A stretch of DNA of 64,000 nt from DASUKM01 sp036278735. Lineage in GTDB: Bacteria; Acidobacteriota; Vicinamibacteria; Vicinamibacterales; 2-12-FULL-66-21. Below the pieces are notes generated by a model that made no database searches, had not been told where the DNA came from, and saw only the letters and a program-made list of their open reading frames with translations. The stretch covers positions 62,001 through 126,000 of the forward strand of contig DASUKM010000055.1 of NCBI GenBank assembly GCA_036278735.1. Reading direction: 5' to 3'. Below are positions 25,898 through 33,804 of this stretch, piece after piece; the first letter of the stretch is position 1, and the number at the start of each line of letters is the position of its first letter. Made by a program: the position numbers and the translations under genes.

Positions 25898-26482
25898 TTA
25901 GCCTGCCTTGCGCACGTCGTTCAGACGGACGGGCTGGTCGGCAAAGTCCTCCAGCTCGATGACGCCGTCGTCGGCGGATACGAGCCGCGTCGCGATCGAC
26001 AGCTTGCCGACACCGTGATCGTCCTTGTCGAGCTGGAGCTGGATCAGCGTGAACGGATAATTCAGCGTGCGCGCGGCGTTCGTCACTTCCCAATAGCTGA
26101 TGGGCCGGTCCGTCGCGAGCACCACTTTGCGGCCGCCGTCGGGCTGGGCGACCTGACGTGCGTAGTGCAGGTCGTAGCGCAGCGTCCCCGGCGTGTTGAT
26201 ATAGCCGACGACCGGTTGCTTCTGCAGCGCCGTCAGCAGGGCGTCCTGCCCCTTTTGCTTGAAGATCGACAGCAGCTCGTCCCGCGTGGCATCCGGCGAC
26301 CAGCGGTTGATGACGATGTCGACCGTCGTCGCGGCGGCACGCGGCGCCGCACTGCTGATGTTCACGGCAAACGCAGTGAAATGCTCCGGCAGGTCCTGCT
26401 TGGTCTGCGCCGTCAAGGGCGTCGCGGCCAGCGCCACCGCGACCGCCACAGCGGCGCCGGCGCCATAAACGAATCTCGTCAT
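25898..26482 (-). CDS. Hypothetical exported protein
   Basis: A 194-residue protein with a clear signal peptide (GAGAAVAVAVALAATPLTAQ). The mature part has no family I can name. It is a mixed alpha/beta domain with segments such as AFAVNISSAAPRAAATTVDIVI, ELLSIFKQKGQDALLTALQ, VVLATDRPISYWEVTN and KLSIATRLVSADDGVIELED. The spacing of IVINRWSPDATRDELL is seen in other conserved hypothetical proteins of this phylum. GAGGAGGC, six bases before the ATG, supports the start. It is convergent with udk. Confidence 0.7.
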   Translation of the reverse strand: MTRFVYGAGAAVAVAVALAATPLTAQTKQDLPEHFTAFAVNISSAAPRAAATTVDIVINRWSPDATRDELLSIFKQKGQDALLTALQKQPVVGYINTPGTLRYDLHYARQVAQPDGGRKVVLATDRPISYWEVTNAARTLNYPFTLIQLQLDKDDHGVGKLSIATRLVSADDGVIELEDFADQPVRLNDVRKAG

Positions 26483-26576
26483 CAGATGCCTCCTCGCGCG
26501 TCGATTGCACGCGTCCGCCCCTCGTAATGCAACCCTTCGGCCCAGCCGAAGCCCGTCTGCAACGCGGCGCAACGCG

Positions 26577-26631
26577 GGGGTCAGATCTTGTTTCTTGCAC
26601 GAGTGGCCTCGGCAGGTGACACTCGTGACCC
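26577..26631. repeat. Dispersed 23-nt repeat within a nested inverted repeat
   Basis: The 23 nt at 26577-26599 (GGGGTCAGATCTTGTT then TCTTGCA) recur in reverse complement at 38877-38899 with two mismatches. Around it, GGGTCA/TGACCC (26578-26583 with 26626-26631) and CACGAGTG/CACTCGTG (26598-26605 with 26620-26627) form nested stems. It is located between an exported-protein gene and dut. Confidence 0.7.
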
Positions 26632-26645
26632 TCCCCGGCGGCATC

Positions 26646-27086
26646 TCACCCCGTGGCGCCGAAGCCGCCGCGGGACGTGCCGCGCAACGCCTCGGCCTCG
26701 ACCCAGCGCGCGCGCAGGACGGGCAGGAACAGCCCTTGCGCGATCCGATCGCCGGGCTCGAGCCGGACGGCGGACGCCGTGAAGTTCAGCACTTCAATCT
26801 TGACTTCGTCTTCCGGCCCACAGTAATCGCTGTCGATCACGCCCACGCCATTGGCCACCATCAGGCCCCGTTTGAGCGGCGTGCTGCTGCGGGCGAAAAT
26901 GCCGAGGCAGTATCCGGGGGGCACTTCGATGACCAACCCGGTCGGCACGAGCGCCACCTCTCCCGGCTGGACGACCAGCGCGTCGCTCGCCGACAAATCG
27001 AACCCGGCAGCCCCTGCGCTTTGATACCGTGGCAGCGTCGCGGACGCGCGAAGCCGCCGGATCCGTACATCGAGCATCTCCGGCAT
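26646..27086 (-). CDS. dut: dUTP diphosphatase
   Basis: A 146-residue trimeric-type dUTPase that hydrolyses dUTP to dUMP, keeping uracil out of DNA and feeding dTMP synthesis. The five motifs are present in order: AGFDLSA, GIFARSSTP, VGVIDSDYCG, EPGDRIAQGLF and the C-terminal GTSRGGFGATG (the usual tail is RGxGGFGSTG). The ATG at 27086 was selected. A GTG nine bases upstream and an ATG nine bases downstream are alternatives. A TAGAGT seven bases before 27086 would give an almost leaderless mRNA. It is divergent from the deoxyribosyltransferase-like gene. Confidence 0.93.
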   Translation of the reverse strand: MPEMLDVRIRRLRASATLPRYQSAGAAGFDLSASDALVVQPGEVALVPTGLVIEVPPGYCLGIFARSSTPLKRGLMVANGVGVIDSDYCGPEDEVKIEVLNFTASAVRLEPGDRIAQGLFLPVLRARWVEAEALRGTSRGGFGATG

Positions 27087-27105
27087 GGCCGGCACTCTAC
27101 AACGG

Positions 27106-27111
27106 TATTAT
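27106..27111 (+). promoter_or_regulatory. -10-like TATTAT between dut and the deoxyribosyltransferase gene
   Basis: TATTAT on the plus strand, with GATAAT on the opposite strand overlapping it (27107-27112). It may serve either divergent gene. Confidence 0.3.
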
Positions 27112-27156
27112 CAGGACCGCCACGGAAAACAGGCGGTCCACCCGCTCCGCCCCATC

Positions 27157-27579
27157 ATGACCATCTATCTCGCCTGCACGGTCCGGGGCGACCGCGGCGC
27201 GGTCGCGGTGTTGCGCGCGCTTTGCGGCGCGCTGGCGGCGCGCGGTCATCACGTCCTCACGACGCATCTGCTCGACGACGACGTGGACGCCGCCGAAGGC
27301 ACGCTGACCGAACAGGACGTGTACACGCGCGACATCGCGTGGCTCGACGCCTGCGACGTGCTGATTGCCGAAGCGTCCGGCTCGAGCTACGGGGTCGGAT
27401 TCGAGGTGGGCTACGTGCTCGGGCGCGATCGCGGGCAGCGGGTCCTGCTGCTCTACCGCGCCGATCGAGGGGCTCGGGTATCGAGGTTGATAGCCGGCAA
27501 CGCGCATCCGCGCTGTCGCGTGCACGCCTATCGCGACGGCGACGACCTCGTGCGGTTCGTCGAGTCGGCGATTGGATAG
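27157..27579 (+). CDS. Nucleoside 2-deoxyribosyltransferase-like protein
   Basis: A 140-residue Rossmann-like protein. It starts with IYLACTVRGDRG; YLAGP/SIRG-type starts are usual for this fold. It continues with a helix-rich middle, and the family signature appears as DIAWLDACDVLIAEASGSSYGVGFEVGYVL (aspartate, glutamate and GxGxExG-type residues). Relatives exchange or hydrolyse N-glycosidic bonds of deoxynucleosides or deoxynucleotides (NDT, DNPH1). Which activity applies is undecided. The ATG at 27157 gives the family start. Upstream Met codons lack homology to the fold. Confidence 0.75.
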   Translation: MTIYLACTVRGDRGAVAVLRALCGALAARGHHVLTTHLLDDDVDAAEGTLTEQDVYTRDIAWLDACDVLIAEASGSSYGVGFEVGYVLGRDRGQRVLLLYRADRGARVSRLIAGNAHPRCRVHAYRDGDDLVRFVESAIG

Positions 27580-27621
27580 GGACGCCGCGTCCCCAGGAGG
27601 ATGCGGCGCATCGGCGCTGGA

Positions 27622-30600
27622 TCAGCGCTCGGTCGATCGCTGCGGCTCGAGGCGCGCGAGCACGGGCTGCGCGGCGACGCCGCGATGACGCGTCAGCCGT
27701 TCCTGCAGCAGTTCCATGTACACGTAGAACACGGGGGTGACGTAGAGCGTCAGCGTCTGCGAGACGAGCAGCCCGCCGACGACCGCCAGGCCGAGCGGAC
27801 GCCGGGCTTCGGCGCCGGCACCCCAGCCGAGCGCGATCGGCAGCGTGCCCATCAGGGCCGCCATCGTCGTCATCATGATCGGCCGGAAGCGGACGAGACA
27901 CGCCTGGTAGATGGCCTCGGCCGCCGTCATCTCCTTCTGCCGCCGCGCCTCGACGGCGAAATCGATCATCATGATCCCGTTCTTCTTCACGAGGCCGACG
28001 AGCATGATGATGCCGACGAACGCGTAGATGTCGAGATCCTGGCGGAAGATCAACAGCGTGAGCAGCGCGCCGAAGCCGGCGGCCGGGAGCCCCGAGAGGA
28101 TGGTAATCGGGTGGATGAAGCTCTCGTAGAGGATCCCGAGCACGACGTAGATGACGAAGATGGCGAGGCCGAGGACCCAGCCCAGACCGGTCAGTGAATC
28201 CTGGAACGCCTGCGCGGCCCCCTGGAAGCTGCCGGCCACGGTCGCGGGCAGGGTATCGCGTGCGAGCGCGTCCACGCGGTCCACCGCTTCGCCGAGCGAC
28301 ACGCCGGGCGCGAGATTGAACGACATCGTCACCGACGGGAGCTGCCCCGTGTGGTTGACGGACTGCGGCCCGACGGTCTGGTGCGTGGTGGCGACGGTCG
28401 AGAGCGGGATCAGCGTGCCCGACGGCGTCTGCATGTAGAGCATCGAGAGCGCGGCGGGGTTGTTCTGGAACTCCGGCGCGACCTGCATGATCACTTCGTA
28501 CTCGTCGTTCGGCGCGAAGATCTGCGACACCTGCCGCGAGCCGTAGGCCGACGTGAGCGCCGACTCCACCTGGTCGACGGTGAGGCCGAGCGCGGCGATG
28601 TGCTCGCGGTCGAGATCGACGGTGATCTGCGGATTCTTGATCTGCAGGTCGGAGTTGACGTCCTCGAGGCCGGGAATGTCGTGCAGCTTCGCCTCGAACT
28701 GCGGCGCGACGCGGTACAGCTCCTCGGTGTCCGGATCCTGCAGCGTGTACTGATACTGGCTGTGCGTGTGATAGCCCCCGATCCGGATCGCCGGGGGGTT
28801 CGTGAAGAAGGACTGCACGCCGGGCACCTTCGCCAGCTTCGGCCGCAGTTCGTCGATCACCTGATCGGCGCTCAGCGAGCGCTGATCGCGCGGCTTGAGG
28901 TCGACGTTCAGCCGCGCCGAATTGTCCCCCCCGACGTTGGCCGTGTAGGACGCGACGTTCGGGTCGGCCGCCACGATGCCCATGACCTCTTTCATGTGCG
29001 CGACCATCGCCTCGAACCCGATGCCCTGGACGGCCTGCACGTCGCCGTTGATCTGGCCCGTATCGACGCTGGGGATGAACCCCTTGGGAATCACCACGAA
29101 GAGATAGCCGGTGCCGACGAGCAGCCCGACGAGCACCATCATCGTCGTGAAGCGGTGCTTGATCGTCTGCCGGAGCGTCCACCCGTAGAACCGCAGCGAG
29201 CCGTCGAACATGCGTTCGATCGCGTTGTAGAACGCGCCGTGCCGCACGTCGTGCATCGGCTTCAGGAACCGGCTGCACAGCATCGGCGTCAGCGTCAGCG
29301 ACACGACGCCCGACACGAGAATCGCCGACGCGATCGTCACCGCGAACTCGTGCATCAGCCGTCCGACGATCCCCCCCATGAACAGCACCGGGATGAAGAC
29401 CGCCGCGAGCGAAATCGTCATCGACAGAATCGTGAACGAGATTTCCTTCGAGCCGTCCAGCGCGGCCGCCATCCGCCCTTCGCCCATCTCCATGTGACGG
29501 ACGATGTTCTCGAGCATGACGATGGCGTCGTCGACCACGAAGCCGACCGACAGCGTGAGCGCCATCAGCGACAGGTTGTCGAGGCTGTATCCGAGCGCGT
29601 ACATGACGGCAAACGTCCCGACAATCGAGAACGGCAGCGCCAGGCTCGGGATAATCGTCGCCGAGACGTTCCGGAGGAACAGGAAGATGACGAGGACGAC
29701 GAGGAAGACGGTCAGCAGCAGCGTGAACTTGACGTCGTTGACGGACTCGCGAATCGAGACCGACCTGTCGCTGCGGATGGCGAGCTGGACCGCGCCCGGC
29801 AGCTGGGCCTGCAGTTGCGGCAGCACCGCCTTCACCGCGTCGACCACTTCGACGGTGTTGGTGCCCGGCTGCCGCATGATCGCCAGGTAGATCGTCCGGG
29901 TGCCGTTGAACCAGCTCGCGTTGCGCGGGTTCTCGACGCCGTCGTACACGTGCGCGACCTCGTCGAGCCGCACGGGACTGCCGTTGCGGTAGGCGACCAC
30001 GATCGGCCGGTACGCCGCCGCGTCCATCAACTGGCCGCTCGCCTGCACCACGAAGTTCTTCGTCGGCCCGTACAGCGTGCCGGTCGGCCGGTTCACGTTG
30101 GCGCCGCTGATCGCGTCGGCGACCTGATCGATGCCGATCTGCCGCGAGGCGAGCTGCGTCGGGTCCACGTCGATCCGGACGGCGAACTTCTGCGCGCCGT
30201 ACACGTTCACCTGCGCGACGCCGCTCACCATCGACAGCCGCTGCGAGAGCACGTCTTCCGCGTACCGGTCGACCTGCGAGAGCGGCAGCGTCGCCGAGCT
30301 GAGCGTGAGGAACATGATCGGCGAGTCGGCCGGGTTCGACTTGCTGTAGGACGGCGGCTCGGGCATCCCCGGCGGCAGGCCCCGCTGCGCGCGGGCAATC
30401 ATGGACGCCACGTCCTGCGCGGCCGCGTCGATGTTGCGGTCGAGATCGAACTGCAGCGTGATGTTGGTGCTGCCCTGGCCGTTGCTCGAGCTGATCGACG
30501 TCACCCCGGCAATCGTCGAGAACTGCTTCTCGAGCGGCGTGGCGATCGACGAGGCCATCGTCTCCGGGTTCGCGCCGGGCAGGCTGGCTCGGACGGAAAT

Positions 30601-30732
30601 CGTCGGATAGTCGACCGTCGGAAGATCGCTCACCGGCAGCAGCCGGTAGCCCATGATGCCGAAGATCAGGATGCTGGCGACGATCAGCGTCGTCGCGACG
30701 GGGCGTCGAATGAATGGCTCGGCAAAATTCAT
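27622..30732 (-). CDS. RND efflux pump permease (HAE1/MdtB-like)
   Basis: A 1036-residue inner-membrane antiporter, full length for the family. It begins NFAEPFIRRPVATTLIVASI, the typical RND N-terminus. The proton-relay aspartates are in GFVVDDAIVMLEN near residue 405 (TM4), and the second half has GLVKKNGIMMIDFAVEARRQ and RPIMMTTMAALMGTLPIAL. The pairs of periplasmic porter domains are present. It exports hydrophobic drugs or metabolites together with the adaptor encoded just upstream; no outer-membrane TolC gene is in the window. The start overlaps the adaptor stop by 4 nt (ATGA). Confidence 0.93.
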   Translation of the reverse strand: MNFAEPFIRRPVATTLIVASILIFGIMGYRLLPVSDLPTVDYPTISVRASLPGANPETMASSIATPLEKQFSTIAGVTSISSSNGQGSTNITLQFDLDRNIDAAAQDVASMIARAQRGLPPGMPEPPSYSKSNPADSPIMFLTLSSATLPLSQVDRYAEDVLSQRLSMVSGVAQVNVYGAQKFAVRIDVDPTQLASRQIGIDQVADAISGANVNRPTGTLYGPTKNFVVQASGQLMDAAAYRPIVVAYRNGSPVRLDEVAHVYDGVENPRNASWFNGTRTIYLAIMRQPGTNTVEVVDAVKAVLPQLQAQLPGAVQLAIRSDRSVSIRESVNDVKFTLLLTVFLVVLVIFLFLRNVSATIIPSLALPFSIVGTFAVMYALGYSLDNLSLMALTLSVGFVVDDAIVMLENIVRHMEMGEGRMAAALDGSKEISFTILSMTISLAAVFIPVLFMGGIVGRLMHEFAVTIASAILVSGVVSLTLTPMLCSRFLKPMHDVRHGAFYNAIERMFDGSLRFYGWTLRQTIKHRFTTMMVLVGLLVGTGYLFVVIPKGFIPSVDTGQINGDVQAVQGIGFEAMVAHMKEVMGIVAADPNVASYTANVGGDNSARLNVDLKPRDQRSLSADQVIDELRPKLAKVPGVQSFFTNPPAIRIGGYHTHSQYQYTLQDPDTEELYRVAPQFEAKLHDIPGLEDVNSDLQIKNPQITVDLDREHIAALGLTVDQVESALTSAYGSRQVSQIFAPNDEYEVIMQVAPEFQNNPAALSMLYMQTPSGTLIPLSTVATTHQTVGPQSVNHTGQLPSVTMSFNLAPGVSLGEAVDRVDALARDTLPATVAGSFQGAAQAFQDSLTGLGWVLGLAIFVIYVVLGILYESFIHPITILSGLPAAGFGALLTLLIFRQDLDIYAFVGIIMLVGLVKKNGIMMIDFAVEARRQKEMTAAEAIYQACLVRFRPIMMTTMAALMGTLPIALGWGAGAEARRPLGLAVVGGLLVSQTLTLYVTPVFYVYMELLQERLTRHRGVAAQPVLARLEPQRSTER

Positions 30733-32033
30733 GATGCGCTTCCCGATCGATGGCCCCGGCGCCCGGGCCGCGGCGTCCCGGACCCGCTCGTGGCCGTCCC
30801 AACCGGAGGATCCGCGAGGCTCGCGTCCGACGCCGCCGCCGGCCGCGGATTGACCTTCGCGCCCGGCGTGAGCCGCAGCTGTCCGTCGGTGACGACGGTT
30901 TCGCCGGGCGTCACGCCGCGGGCGATGATCGAATCCTCACCCTGCTGCCGCTGCACCGTCACGGAACGGTACTCCACCGTGTGATCCGGCTTCACGACGT
31001 AGACGTAGGTGCCCTGCTGCGAATTCTGGACCGCGCCGGACGGAATCACGATCGCGTGCGTCTGCGTGGTCAGGAGCAGCGTCACCTGCACGAACAACCC
31101 CGGCCAGAGGCTGTGATTGGTGTTCGCGAAGGTGCCTTTGAGCTTGATCGTGCCGGTGGTCGGATCGATCGCGTTGTCGATGAAGCTCACCGTGCCGACC
31201 GAATGTGGCCCCGTCGCGGCCCCTTCCACGTCTGGAGATTCGCTCGACGGCGGCGGCGCCTGCGAGCCCGGCAGCGTCGTCGACGGGCTCCACGCCTGCA
31301 CCTTGAGCGCCTTCTGCCCCTGGTAGTGCCGGATGTCGTTCAAGAAGCGGCCCGGCACCGAAAAGGTGACGTAAATCGGCGACAGTTTGTTGATCACGAC
31401 CATCGGGTTCGTGTCGTTGGCGCGAATCAAATCGCCGACGTGCACCATGAGAGCGCCCGTGCGCCCGTCGATCGGCGACACGATCCGGGTGTATTCGAGA
31501 TTGAGCTTGGCCTGCTCGACGGCGGCCTTGTCGGCGTTCAGCGTCTCCTGCAGAGACGCGTTGCTGGCTTCCTGCGCTTCGTACTGGTCGCGCGGGAGGA
31601 GTCCGCGCTTGTACAGATCCGCGTACCGGGTGGCCTCGGCCTGCGAATTCTTGGCCTGCGCCGCGTCCTTGGCGAGCACGGCCTGGGCCTGCTGAAGCGA
31701 CGCCTGGAAGGGACGCGCATCGATCGAGAACAGGAGCTGCCCCTTTCGGACGTCCTGCCCTTCGGAAAAATGGACGTCGCTGAGCTGGCCGGTGATCTGC
31801 GAGCGCAACTGGACGGTCGTGAAGGCCTCGGCCGTGCCGACGGCGTCGATCGTGACGGGCACGGCCCGGGAGGTGGCGACCGCCGTCACCACTGGCACGA
31901 CCCCGCCGCCGCCCCGTCCGGCGCGTCCTCCCCGGCCGCTCCGCCCCGGGTCGGCGCTCTTGGCGGACGAGCAGGAAACGGCAAACAGCCCCAGAGCACA
32001 AACCGTGAGAATCCGCGGGATTTGGGTAGACAT
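30729..32033 (-). CDS. RND efflux periplasmic adaptor, lipoprotein
   Basis: A 434-residue membrane-fusion protein. The N-terminus ends in a lipobox (FAVSC, Cys21), so it is lipid-anchored. A Gly/Arg-rich linker (GRSGRGGRAGRGGGG) follows. The biotinyl-lipoyl halves are visible (TTVQLRSQITGQLSDVHFSEG and LEYTRIVSPIDGRTGALMVHVGD), separated by a helical hairpin of about 70 residues. The beta-barrel and membrane-proximal domains come last. It bridges the permease to an outer-membrane channel. The ATG at 32033 is preceded by TATACC about 22 bases upstream. A GRRG-rich tail is possibly disordered. Confidence 0.9.
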   Translation of the reverse strand: MSTQIPRILTVCALGLFAVSCSSAKSADPGRSGRGGRAGRGGGGVVPVVTAVATSRAVPVTIDAVGTAEAFTTVQLRSQITGQLSDVHFSEGQDVRKGQLLFSIDARPFQASLQQAQAVLAKDAAQAKNSQAEATRYADLYKRGLLPRDQYEAQEASNASLQETLNADKAAVEQAKLNLEYTRIVSPIDGRTGALMVHVGDLIRANDTNPMVVINKLSPIYVTFSVPGRFLNDIRHYQGQKALKVQAWSPSTTLPGSQAPPPSSESPDVEGAATGPHSVGTVSFIDNAIDPTTGTIKLKGTFANTNHSLWPGLFVQVTLLLTTQTHAIVIPSGAVQNSQQGTYVYVVKPDHTVEYRSVTVQRQQGEDSIIARGVTPGETVVTDGQLRLTPGAKVNPRPAAASDASLADPPVGTATSGSGTPRPGRRGHRSGSAS

Positions 32034-32161
32034 TCGACGGAAAAAGGTATGCAAGGGTATAACGACGGCGGCCCGTCCGGCGTTTACCGCGTCGCTCGCG
32101 TGCCCCGGCGCCAGCCCATCCCTCGAGTGTAATCGAGCAGACACGCCGATGGGGGACGCGA

Positions 32162-32167
32162 TATGGT
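32162..32167 (+). promoter_or_regulatory. -10-like TATGGT, near-leaderless
   Basis: TATGGT eight bases before ATG 32176; no Shine-Dalgarno lies between them. Confidence 0.35.
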
Positions 32168-32175
32168 GATCCGGT

Positions 32176-33273
32176 ATGGCTGTGCGACGCCTGCCTCTGT
32201 TCGGCGTCCTGGTGCTGCCCCTCCTGCTCGCGGGCTGCCACGGGTCGTCGCCGTCCACGTCGGCCGCCTCCGCCTCGGCCCCCCGGCCCAGTTCCGGACC
32301 GCTCGCGTACGTGTCGGACGAAACCGGGGGTCACGTCGTCGTCGTTGACGTCACCGCCCGAAGGGTGGCGTCCCGGATCGATGTCGGGAAGCGTCCGCGC
32401 GGGATCGCGCTGTCGACCGACGGCGCGCGGCTGTTCGTGGCGCTGTCCGGCTCGCCCATTGCCGGGCCGGGGGTCGACGAGTCCCGGCTGCCCCCGGCAG
32501 ACCGGACGGCCGACGGCATCGGCGTGGTCGATGTCGCGACCGGCAAATTGGTTCGGAAGTACCGCAGCGGTCAGGATCCCGAGACATTCGCGGTCTCCCC
32601 CGATGGGCACTTCCTGTATGTGTCCAACGAAGAGACGGCGGAGATGTCGGTGCTGGATCTCGACAGCGGTGACGTCCGGGCGCACGTGAAGGCCGGCTCG
32701 GAACCCGAAGGGGTCGCAGTGCGGCCCGGCGGCCACGAGATCTACGTCGACTGCGAAGCCGACAACGAAGTGGTCGTCGTGGACGCGAAGAGCCACGCCG
32801 TCCTGGCCCGCATCGCGACCGCGGCGCGCCCCCGCGCGACCGTGTTCACGGCGGACGGCGCGACGGCGTTCGTCACGAGCGAAAACGGCGGATCGGTCGT
32901 GGTGATCGATGGCGGCACCCGCAAGGTAAAGAAGACGATCGCGATCCCACGGCCCCCGGATGCCCCGACCCCCGCCAGACCGATGGGTGCGGTGCTCTCG
33001 CCCGACGGACGGCACGTGTTCGTCTCGCTCGGGCGCGCGAAGGCGGTCGCCGAGATCGACGTCGCCTCGCTTTCCGTCGTCCGCACGATCGACGACGTCG
33101 GCGCGCGGCCGTGGGGCATGGCCATCAGCGCCGACGGCCGTCGTCTGTACACGGCCAACGGGCCGTCGGGCGACGTCTCGATCGTGGACGTCGCGCGCGG
33201 CCGGGTGGAGGGGCGCATCCGCGTCGGCGGCAGCCCGTGGGGTGTCGCGCTCGCCCAGCCCCCTCGCTCCTGA
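32176..33273 (+). CDS. YVTN beta-propeller lipoprotein
   Basis: A 365-residue protein with a lipobox LLLAGC at residues ~16-21, followed by an Ala/Ser/Pro-rich linker. The rest is a seven-bladed propeller of 40-residue YVTN repeats, for example LAYVSDETGGHVVVVDVTA, FLYVSNEETAEMSVLDLDSG, EIYVDCEADNEVVVVDAKSH, TAFVTSENGGSVVVIDGGT and RLYTANGPSGDVSIVDVARG. YVTN proteins are surface or periplasmic and often of unknown function; some sit next to cytochromes or PQQ enzymes. No such partner is adjacent here. A TATGGT eight bases before the ATG suggests very short leader transcription. Confidence 0.85.
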   Translation: MAVRRLPLFGVLVLPLLLAGCHGSSPSTSAASASAPRPSSGPLAYVSDETGGHVVVVDVTARRVASRIDVGKRPRGIALSTDGARLFVALSGSPIAGPGVDESRLPPADRTADGIGVVDVATGKLVRKYRSGQDPETFAVSPDGHFLYVSNEETAEMSVLDLDSGDVRAHVKAGSEPEGVAVRPGGHEIYVDCEADNEVVVVDAKSHAVLARIATAARPRATVFTADGATAFVTSENGGSVVVIDGGTRKVKKTIAIPRPPDAPTPARPMGAVLSPDGRHVFVSLGRAKAVAEIDVASLSVVRTIDDVGARPWGMAISADGRRLYTANGPSGDVSIVDVARGRVEGRIRVGGSPWGVALAQPPRS

Positions 33274-33282
33274 CGTTCGGGC

Positions 33283-33699
33283 CTATGTTCTTTCGTCGGG
33301 CTGAAGGCGGCCCGCCGCGGCCACGACCGCCCGCACGATCAGATCGAGATCGTACGGCTTGCCGACGATCTCGTACAACTGCTCATCGCTCCCCGCGATC
33401 TTCTGGACGTGCGCCGCATTGGTCGTCGTGACGACGAACTGGACGCCGGCGCAGACCGGCCGCGACCGAAAGTGCTCGAACAGCAGCCAGTTCTGCTCGT
33501 AGGGAATCGCGATGTCGTAGACGACGACCTTCGGCTGGTGCTCGAGCATGAAGGCGCGAAAGTCGAGCTTCCCATCGCGCAGGTAGTTCGTAAAGGCGGT
33601 CACGACGACGAAGCCGGCGTTCTCGAGGACGATCCGCAACAGATCGGTCGTGTCTTCGCTGGTATTGAGGACCGCGACGACGGCGGGCGGCTGCGGCAC
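33283..33699 (-). CDS. Stand-alone response-regulator receiver-like protein
   Basis: A 138-residue protein with a CheY-like layout. A short first strand (VVAVLNTSEDTTDLLRIVLENAG) is followed by a second strand VVVYDIAIPYEQNW carrying the putative phospho-acceptor Asp, a third strand FVVTTTNAAH with the Thr position, and a fourth VGKPYDLDLIVRAVVAA with the conserved Lys-Pro. The acidic pair usually seen after the first strand is weak (NTSED). No output domain and no histidine kinase are nearby, so it would be an orphan receiver. The start is a GTG at 33699 with no Shine-Dalgarno; the exact N-terminus is uncertain. Confidence 0.6.
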   Translation of the reverse strand: MPQPPAVVAVLNTSEDTTDLLRIVLENAGFVVVTAFTNYLRDGKLDFRAFMLEHQPKVVVYDIAIPYEQNWLLFEHFRSRPVCAGVQFVVTTTNAAHVQKIAGSDEQLYEIVGKPYDLDLIVRAVVAAAGRLQPDERT

Positions 33700-33804
33700 G
33701 TGGGATCGTGTGCAAGCGCAATGCCCGCAAGCGCAATGGGGCGCGGCCCGCGGCGGTGGCCGCCGGAACTTCCCCGCCGCCGGCGACGTCAACGTTTCTC
33801 GACC

